Shown here: positions 58,986-64,000 of the stretch, one piece after another
Layout: the number at the start of each line of letters is the position of its first letter
How positions within the stretch are numbered: position 1 is the stretch's first letter
Source: Dyadobacter crusticola DSM 16708
Lineage (GTDB): Bacteria; Bacteroidota; Bacteroidia; Cytophagales; Spirosomataceae
Length of the DNA: 64,000 nucleotides
Direction of reading: 5' to 3'
Assembly: GCF_000701505.1 (NCBI RefSeq)
Contig: NZ_JNJB01000004.1
Location: 62,001-126,000 of the forward strand
The notes under the pieces: model-generated
What the model was told of the DNA's origin: nothing
The model's database searches: none
The model's input: only the letters and a program-made list of their open reading frames with translations
Program-made: the position numbers and the translations under genes

Positions 58986-61436
58986 CTAAAACTCTTTTTC
59001 ACCAAACTCGCTGACAGGCAGCCTTGCTTTTTTCGCGAGTGAGTTGAGGCTGTAACTCAGGTTAATGGTAAACATATCGGTTTCCTGGATGTAGTTGGTG
59101 GTGGTGTAAAAGTCTTTGCCGTAAGTGGTAATACGCTGCTGGTTCGAACCTAACAAACCGAGGTCAATTTGCTGCCATTGAAGTAATGCAGAGAGTTTTC
59201 CTTTCAAGAATGTCTTTTTCAGCGCCAATGCAGGATTTAGAAACCTGGAATCTTCTCCCTGCGCCGTTACCCGGCGTGACAGGTAATTGTAAGTCAGTTG
59301 CACATTCCAGGTTGGAGAAAGCCGGAAGCTTGTGTTTGCATTCACAGACCATACAATACTGCGCTGATTGACTGGAACTTCAAAATTGAAAAGCGCGCCT
59401 TTGATCTTGTAATTGTATACATTTCCTCCTGCATAAAACTGCCACCAGCTGGTCGGCTGCAAGGTTGTACCAGCTTCAATCCCCCACGAGGTAGCGAGCC
59501 CTGCATTGGTGTAGATACGGTTGAGGATCGTGTCGTTGTAAACACTGTTGACCCGGTTGACCACGTTTTTGATCCTTTGATTATAAACAGTTGCAAACAC
59601 CGTGTTTTTACCAAAATCCCGGATCAAGCCAATTTCCGACAAGTCTATGAACTCGGGCAGAATGTTGGGATCGCCGGATTCCAGTGTTTCGGAATGCTCG
59701 CGCTCAGGAAACGGGTTGAGCTCTGCATTGGTAGACCGCTGCACCCTTTTGCTGTAATTTGCTTTCAGGCGCAGGTTTTTGCTGGCCTGATATTGCAGAC
59801 TGGCTGTCGGGAAAAGATTGGACAAATTAAGATTCCGAACTGGATCGGTTCCTGCTGTAAATGCGCGGGCCGAATACTCGTACCGTAATCCGCCTGCGTA
59901 TTCCACCTTGCCCTGCTTGCCTGCGTACTGCACAAATGTGGAGTGGATCTGGTTCGCGACCCGCGTGCGACTGCTGAATTCCGGCACGACTACCAGCGTT
60001 CCATCTTCGATATCCTGGTTCAAATACTGAAACTGGCCTTTCTGGACCTGGTTGCGGTACTGGTAACCGGCTTCCAGCTTTCCTTTACCAAGATTCATCG
60101 CGTAGTCTGCGCGAATGCGGTATGCATTTAGCGGGTTCTCGCTCGGGTTGCGGGTGTACTGCAGTACGCGGAGGCGCGTGGGTTCGTCGGTATTCAGGTT
60201 GGTGGTCAATCCGTCCAGGTCGGCCCGCTCGTACAAACCAGAAACAGTCAGTGAAGATTTGTTTGCAAAAGTGTGTATGTAATCCAGGTTTCCAAGTGTG
60301 ATATCTGCTGTTTTTTTAGCGATGTTGCTGTTGAAATAATTAATTCTCCCAATTACTTCACCCGTTGTCAGGTCGGTTTTTGTGTTATTATAAACAATAT
60401 CGGCACGGCGGGACTGCGACCGGTAACCTTTGTAAATCCCTGCTGAGATTGTGTTGTTTGGATCAGGCGTAAATGCCAGTGAAGCGCGGCCGGTGTAATT
60501 GTACCGGATAAAACTGCGCTCTCCGTCAGATGGAAAGGTTGTCTGGATATTATCAATCGTCGTGCGCACGTCCCCTACTCTCCTGCCTGCAATATCGTTC
60601 CGCAGGTAACTCCCGCTCACCTGAAAATCCCATTTGGCGCTTCTGACTCCAAATGCCGCGTCAGCACCAAAACGCGATGGATTTTGGAGGTTTCCATAAG
60701 TATACACAGCAGGCAGCCCACCCAGTACATTGGCAGAGAGAAAACGCTCGCCAGTCACAGGAGCTTTTGTAACAATATTGATAATCCCACCTTTTCCATC
60801 GGGATCAAACCGGGCAGAAGGCGAGGTAATTACTTCCACATTTTCGATCAGATTGGCAGGCAGCTGACTTAACACCTGAGCCGGGTCGGATTGTACCGGC
60901 TTCCCATTGATCAGTACCAAAAAGCCCGAAGAGCCCCGTAATGTAATTGCCCCTTCACTGTTGACAGTCACAGAAGGCGTATTCCGCAAAACGTCCACAG
61001 CAGTGCCGCCTCTGCTGGTCAAGAAACTTCCGGCTTTGTATACCTGCCTGTCGACCTTATTCTCCAACACGCCCTGCTTACCCCGCACATTCACTTCTTC
61101 CAGCAGGCGGGAATCGGCGCGCAATGCGATGTGCATGACCAGATCTCCGCTATTCTCAGCCGGCAAAGTCAGCCGCTGCATGTGATAGCCCAGGTATTGT
61201 GCCTGTATATAATACTTATCCGGGGCGGTATTTGCAAAACGATAAGCTCCGTCTGCGTCCGCGACCACGCTATTTACGAGCGTCGAATCGCTGCTTTTGT
61301 ACAATGCAATTGAGCTGAATGCGAGCGGCAGGCCGGTGTGCTGGTCTGTAACTTTCCCCGAAATACCGAAGGTAATTTGAGCTGACGCAGTAAGAAAACT
61401 GCACAGTCCTGAAAGCAGCAATGTAAAGAGTTTCAT
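58986..61436 (-). CDS. Outer-membrane TonB-receptor-like protein with CarboxypepD_reg domain
   Basis: The 816-residue protein has a signal peptide (MKLFTLLLSGLCSFLTASAQ) and a carboxypeptidase-regulatory-like domain (ISGKVTDQHTGLPLAFSSIA). A plug follows (DVLRNTPSVTVNSEGAITLR, FLVLINGKPVQSDPAQVLSQ, IENVEVITSPSARFDPDGKG), then a barrel of the outer-membrane beta-barrel family. It is the non-SusC type without a SusD partner; substrate unknown. The AraC regulator gene 95 bp upstream on the same strand may control it. It converges on the GH15 gene with a 4-bp gap. Confidence 0.9.
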   Translation of the reverse strand: MKLFTLLLSGLCSFLTASAQITFGISGKVTDQHTGLPLAFSSIALYKSSDSTLVNSVVADADGAYRFANTAPDKYYIQAQYLGYHMQRLTLPAENSGDLVMHIALRADSRLLEEVNVRGKQGVLENKVDRQVYKAGSFLTSRGGTAVDVLRNTPSVTVNSEGAITLRGSSGFLVLINGKPVQSDPAQVLSQLPANLIENVEVITSPSARFDPDGKGGIINIVTKAPVTGERFLSANVLGGLPAVYTYGNLQNPSRFGADAAFGVRSAKWDFQVSGSYLRNDIAGRRVGDVRTTIDNIQTTFPSDGERSFIRYNYTGRASLAFTPDPNNTISAGIYKGYRSQSRRADIVYNNTKTDLTTGEVIGRINYFNSNIAKKTADITLGNLDYIHTFANKSSLTVSGLYERADLDGLTTNLNTDEPTRLRVLQYTRNPSENPLNAYRIRADYAMNLGKGKLEAGYQYRNQVQKGQFQYLNQDIEDGTLVVVPEFSSRTRVANQIHSTFVQYAGKQGKVEYAGGLRYEYSARAFTAGTDPVRNLNLSNLFPTASLQYQASKNLRLKANYSKRVQRSTNAELNPFPEREHSETLESGDPNILPEFIDLSEIGLIRDFGKNTVFATVYNQRIKNVVNRVNSVYNDTILNRIYTNAGLATSWGIEAGTTLQPTSWWQFYAGGNVYNYKIKGALFNFEVPVNQRSIVWSVNANTSFRLSPTWNVQLTYNYLSRRVTAQGEDSRFLNPALALKKTFLKGKLSALLQWQQIDLGLLGSNQQRITTYGKDFYTTTNYIQETDMFTINLSYSLNSLAKKARLPVSEFGEKEF

Positions 61437-61531
61437 TAAAAGTAAATTTCGCCGATCACAGTTGTTGATCAGGCAAAATTATATCCTGTAACCTGGTAGA
61501 CTTGGTAGAAAAATGCCAAAAACTGGTACAT

Positions 61532-62347
61532 TCAGGAAATTCCCTTCCTGTAAATGCCTGGCAGCACACCTACCTGCCTCTTGAAGAATTTATTAAAATG
61601 GGACGGATCGGTGAAGCCCAGTTCGTAGGCGATTTCAGACAATGTATCCTCTGAGTAGAGCAGCCGTTTTTTTGCTTCCAGGTTCAGCTTCGCATTGATC
61701 AGCTCGCCCGCCGTTTTATCAAGCAACTTGCGGCACGTGTTGTTAAGTGTTTTGGAGGTGACGTTCAGGCTTTCTGCGTAAAATCCTACCTCGTGATTGG
61801 TTTTGTAGTGCGCATCCACCAGCTCGAAAAACGTGGTCAGCTGGTCGGGCAAAACCTGCGGCTGCGGAGAGTCCGTCTCTCTTTTCAGCAGATTGAACAG
61901 CAGTTGCAGGTAAGTCTGGATTACAGCGAGATGGTTCTCTTTCTGATCCTGGTACTCGGTTTCTATGTTTTCGAAGATCTCGAAGATCGTCTTGTCTACG
62001 TGTTCCAGCTCGTAACCATTCCTGAAAATGGGTGGAAAGCTTTGGAAAAGATAGTTGTAAAAAGGCTGGTTGAGCAGAAAGTCTTTTTGGAGCATGATCA
62101 CAAAACCCTTTGGGATTTCCGTGAGTGCCCAGCTATGGATCTGGCCGGGCATAACGAAGTACAGACTGAAAGGTTTTACCTCAAATTGATGGTGATCAAT
62201 GTGGTGTACACCTGCTCCTTGGCGGAGGTAGATGATTTCGAGATAATCCTTGTGACCATGCGGGCTAGTCGTTTTGATTACCTCCTTCATTCTCTTGATC
62301 CTGAACAGCTCTGTTGTTTCGAGCTTGTTCTTCACAGGTATTTGCAT
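61532..62347 (-). CDS. AraC-family transcriptional regulator
   Basis: The 271-residue regulator has an N-terminal cupin-like sensing domain (YLEIIYLRQGAGVHHIDHHQ, FVMPGQIHSWAL) and two C-terminal helix-turn-helix units (GFYAESLNVTSKTLNNTCRK and LSEIAYELGFTDPSHFNKFF). It lies upstream of the receptor gene on the same strand and divergent from the ArsR operon. The inducer is unknown. Confidence 0.9.
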   Translation of the reverse strand: MQIPVKNKLETTELFRIKRMKEVIKTTSPHGHKDYLEIIYLRQGAGVHHIDHHQFEVKPFSLYFVMPGQIHSWALTEIPKGFVIMLQKDFLLNQPFYNYLFQSFPPIFRNGYELEHVDKTIFEIFENIETEYQDQKENHLAVIQTYLQLLFNLLKRETDSPQPQVLPDQLTTFFELVDAHYKTNHEVGFYAESLNVTSKTLNNTCRKLLDKTAGELINAKLNLEAKKRLLYSEDTLSEIAYELGFTDPSHFNKFFKRQVGVLPGIYRKGIS

Positions 62348-62456
62348 GCGGTTTTTAGCGGGTTAGGTCAATGTAACATAAGCACATACATTGATATCAT
62401 CGTACAAGTTTCTGGCAGCAAGAAAATTCCAGTCCATTTTTGCAAGAGAGAGTTGC

Positions 62457-62472
62457 ATAACCGTTTGGTTAT
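62457..62472. promoter_or_regulatory. Palindromic operator 1 of the ArsR operon
   Basis: ATAACCGTTTGGTTAT: half-sites ATAACC and GGTTAT around GTTT. It lies 46 bases before the ArsR ATG. Confidence 0.75.
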
Positions 62473-62484
62473 TTATATAATTGC

Positions 62485-62500
62485 ATAACCAAACGGTTAT
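62485..62500. promoter_or_regulatory. Palindromic operator 2 of the ArsR operon
   Basis: ATAACCAAACGGTTAT is the exact reverse complement of operator 1, 28 bases from it start to start, ending 17 bases before the ArsR ATG. Together they form a larger palindrome able to bind two dimers. Confidence 0.75.
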
Positions 62501-62517
62501 CTATTTAATTTTGAAGA

Positions 62518-62832
62518 ATGACAGCGCGCAGAGATGTTTTTCAGGCAATAGCAGATCCGACCAGAAGGGCGATGATCGGGTTGCTTGCTTCCCGTACAAT
62601 GACCGTCAGCGATGTGGCCGACAATTTTTACATGAGCCAGCCGGCGATCTCCAAGCACATGCGGATCCTTACCGAGTGCGGACTTGTGGTGATGGTAAAG
62701 CACGGGCGTGAGAAACACTGCCGGGCCAATCTGGGTGCGCTGGAAGAAGTCGCGAAATGGGCCGAGCAGCACCTCGCATTCTGGAACCAGCGACTTGATA
62801 CACTTGAAGATCTTTTGAATAATAACCAGTAA
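62518..62832 (+). CDS. ArsR-family winged-helix regulator
   Basis: A 104-residue protein with the ArsR helix-turn-helix (FQAIADPTRRAMIGLLASRT, MSQPAISKHMRILTECGLV, REKHCRANLGALEEV). No metal-binding cysteine motif is present, as in the ArsR subgroup paired with SRPBCC proteins. Two palindromes upstream are probable self-operators. It begins an operon with VOC and SRPBCC genes (gaps of 30 and 8 bp). Confidence 0.92.
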   Translation: MTARRDVFQAIADPTRRAMIGLLASRTMTVSDVADNFYMSQPAISKHMRILTECGLVVMVKHGREKHCRANLGALEEVAKWAEQHLAFWNQRLDTLEDLLNNNQ

Positions 62833-62862
62833 CCTTTTTTCCAAATCTTAAATATTGACAAC

Positions 62863-63240
62863 ATGAAAATTGAAATGGTGAGTGTATTTGTTGACGACGT
62901 CGTGAAAGCGCACAAGTTCTACACGGAGAAGCTTGGCTTTGTAGAAAAAATGTTCGTTCCCGAAGCTTACCTGGCAATCGTCGCTTCGTCGGACCAGCCT
63001 GACGGCACGTCGATTTTGCTGGAACCTAACCAGAACCCGATTGCTTCGACTTACCAGACAAGCCTGTGGGAAGCCAACCTCCCGGTGATCACCTTTTCTG
63101 CCGTTGATATTTACCAGGAATACGAGAAGCTGAATGCAGCGGGAGTTGTTTTCCGCAAAGCGCCTGTGAAAACCGAATGGGGTTACGAAGCCATTTTTGA
63201 GGATACCTGCGGGAATCTGATCCAGCTGGCGGCATTCTGA
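62863..63240 (+). CDS. VOC-family (glyoxalase-like) protein
   Basis: A 125-residue single VOC module pair: MKIEMVSVFVDDVVKAHKFY, EKLGFVEKMFVPEAYLAIVA and GYEAIFEDTCGNLIQLAAF with the usual terminal Glu/Gln metal-ligand region. Such proteins act as dioxygenase-like or resistance proteins; no substrate can be named. Second gene of the ArsR operon. Confidence 0.88.
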   Translation: MKIEMVSVFVDDVVKAHKFYTEKLGFVEKMFVPEAYLAIVASSDQPDGTSILLEPNQNPIASTYQTSLWEANLPVITFSAVDIYQEYEKLNAAGVVFRKAPVKTEWGYEAIFEDTCGNLIQLAAF

Positions 63241-63248
63241 CACGTTCG

Positions 63249-63764
63249 ATGATGGAGAAAAAAGGAAAGATACTCGCACCGGGGGTGATCTGCTTCGAGC
63301 GCGTTTTTAACAGCAGCATTGAGACAGTTTGGAGTTACCTTACGGATTCCGAAAAACGCGGCAAGTGGCTTGCGAGGGGTGAGATGGAGCTAATTCCCGG
63401 CGGGGATTTTACCTTGCATTTCATGCACAGCGAACTCAGCCCGATCCCCGGTCCGCCACCTGAAATGCATAAGGCAATGGAAGCGGGACACAGTTTCAGC
63501 GGCAAGGTACTCCGGGTAAATCCGCCCCATTTACTCTCATTCACCTGGCACGACGATTCCGAAGTTACATTCGAGCTAAGCACAGAAGCCAGCGGCGTGC
63601 GCCTGGTACTCACCCATCGGAAAATAGCAGATAAGGGTAAAAACCGTCAGATGATCGGCAGCGGCTGGCACACGCACCTGGAAATCCTGGAAGCGAATTT
63701 AAATGGAGCAGTGCCCCGCAATTTTTGGGTGATTTTTGAGGAGACGCAGAAGGGGTATGTTTAG
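63249..63764 (+). CDS. SRPBCC (AHSA1-like) family protein
   Basis: A 171-residue START-like protein: VICFERVFNSSIETVWSYLT, SEKRGKWLARGEMELIPGGD, HLLSFTWHDDSEVTFELSTE and GSGWHTHLEILEANLNG. It matches the AHSA1/ATPase-activator-like group commonly encoded with ArsR regulators. It probably binds a hydrophobic ligand. ATG 63249 or 63252 is the start; it lies 8 bp after the VOC gene. Confidence 0.9.
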   Translation: MMEKKGKILAPGVICFERVFNSSIETVWSYLTDSEKRGKWLARGEMELIPGGDFTLHFMHSELSPIPGPPPEMHKAMEAGHSFSGKVLRVNPPHLLSFTWHDDSEVTFELSTEASGVRLVLTHRKIADKGKNRQMIGSGWHTHLEILEANLNGAVPRNFWVIFEETQKGYV

Positions 63765-63967
63765 ATTTCGGTGAGTGCTGGACGGTATGGAGTCTTGTAT
63801 TGTATTTTGCGTTTGGCTCAGCTTGGTCCAAGTTGGCAGCTGCATTGGCGGTAACCTAATGTATAGCGAAGCAGGAGGACTCTATCGCTCGTTTTTGTGT
63901 TTGTTGTATGATGTCGAAGTTTTGGAACGACACGGATTCATTAATAGATCGTAGATACATACAGCAT
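63765..63967. other. Intergenic region at right end
   Basis: No gene, terminator or clear promoter was recognised in these 203 bases. Confidence 0.5.
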
Positions 63968-64000
63968 ATGGAAACTCCAATTTTAAACCGCAAACTGGTT
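63968..64000 (+). CDS. Possible start of a gene cut by the window edge
   Basis: ATG at 63968 opens eleven codons (METPILNRKLV) without stop to the edge. Too short to name; it could be the first residues of the next gene. Confidence 0.35.
   Translation, partial: METPILNRKLV

Overview
The window looks like chromosome from a mid-GC member of the Bacteroidota, order Cytophagales, close to Dyadobacter or Spirosoma. This is inferred from a SusC/SusD pair, SPW, DUF4142 and YciE-type proteins, and two promoters of the Bacteroidota form TTTG-N19..21-TAnnTTTG. No rRNA, tRNA, CRISPR array, transposase or prophage gene was seen.

Positions 1-11822 form a corrinoid module. On the minus strand a compact cobalamin riboswitch (7944-8058) precedes cobyrinate a,c-diamide synthase, CobN with an extra N-terminal Cys-rich ferredoxin-like domain, and a fused AAA+/vWA chelatase subunit that runs off the left edge. 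On the plus strand a second cobalamin riboswitch (8220-8595), whose peripheral arm is enlarged by mirrored short repeats, precedes a Ni/Co transporter and a TonB receptor. Together they would import cobalt or corrinoid, insert cobalt and amidate the ring, each arm switched off by cobalamin.

Positions 11840-20926 hold ackA-pta (acetyl-CoA to acetate and ATP) and a signalling locus: a 1513-residue CheB-CheR-PAS-histidine kinase flanked by two single-domain response regulators. Positions 21066-31448 are a general-stress and envelope region: DUF4142 proteins, small membrane proteins, glycogen debranching enzyme GlgX, two DUF421 proteins with zinc ribbons, a YciE-like ferritin-fold protein and an unrecognised gene pair. 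Positions 31487-38901 are a small polysaccharide utilisation locus (SusC, SusD, two GH43 enzymes), probably for arabinose- or xylose-containing glycans.

Positions 39103-43692 carry a soluble histidine kinase, a small lipoprotein, an SPW protein, a baeRF-like protein and an epoxide hydrolase. Positions 43708-49127 form a cyanophycin module: cphA, cphB and an FRG-domain gene in one tight operon, with an isoaspartyl peptidase/asparaginase divergent from it. This set could make, open and fully hydrolyse the Asp-Arg storage polymer. Positions 49182-58981 return to stress genes: DUF1264, DUF4142, two low-complexity secreted proteins, an MBL hydrolase, OsmC, YciE, a large catalase, an ankyrin protein and a GH15 enzyme. 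The right end has an outer-membrane receptor, an AraC regulator and an ArsR-VOC-SRPBCC operon with paired palindromic operators.

The observation I rate highest alongside the riboswitch arm is a recurring promoter-proximal element, TGG(C/A)A(Y) followed by a T-rich half, in front of about seventeen transcription units of the stress, cyanophycin and signalling regions. It was not seen in front of the cobalamin or acetate genes. It resembles a sigma-54 -24/-12 promoter, but most copies lack the -12 GC.
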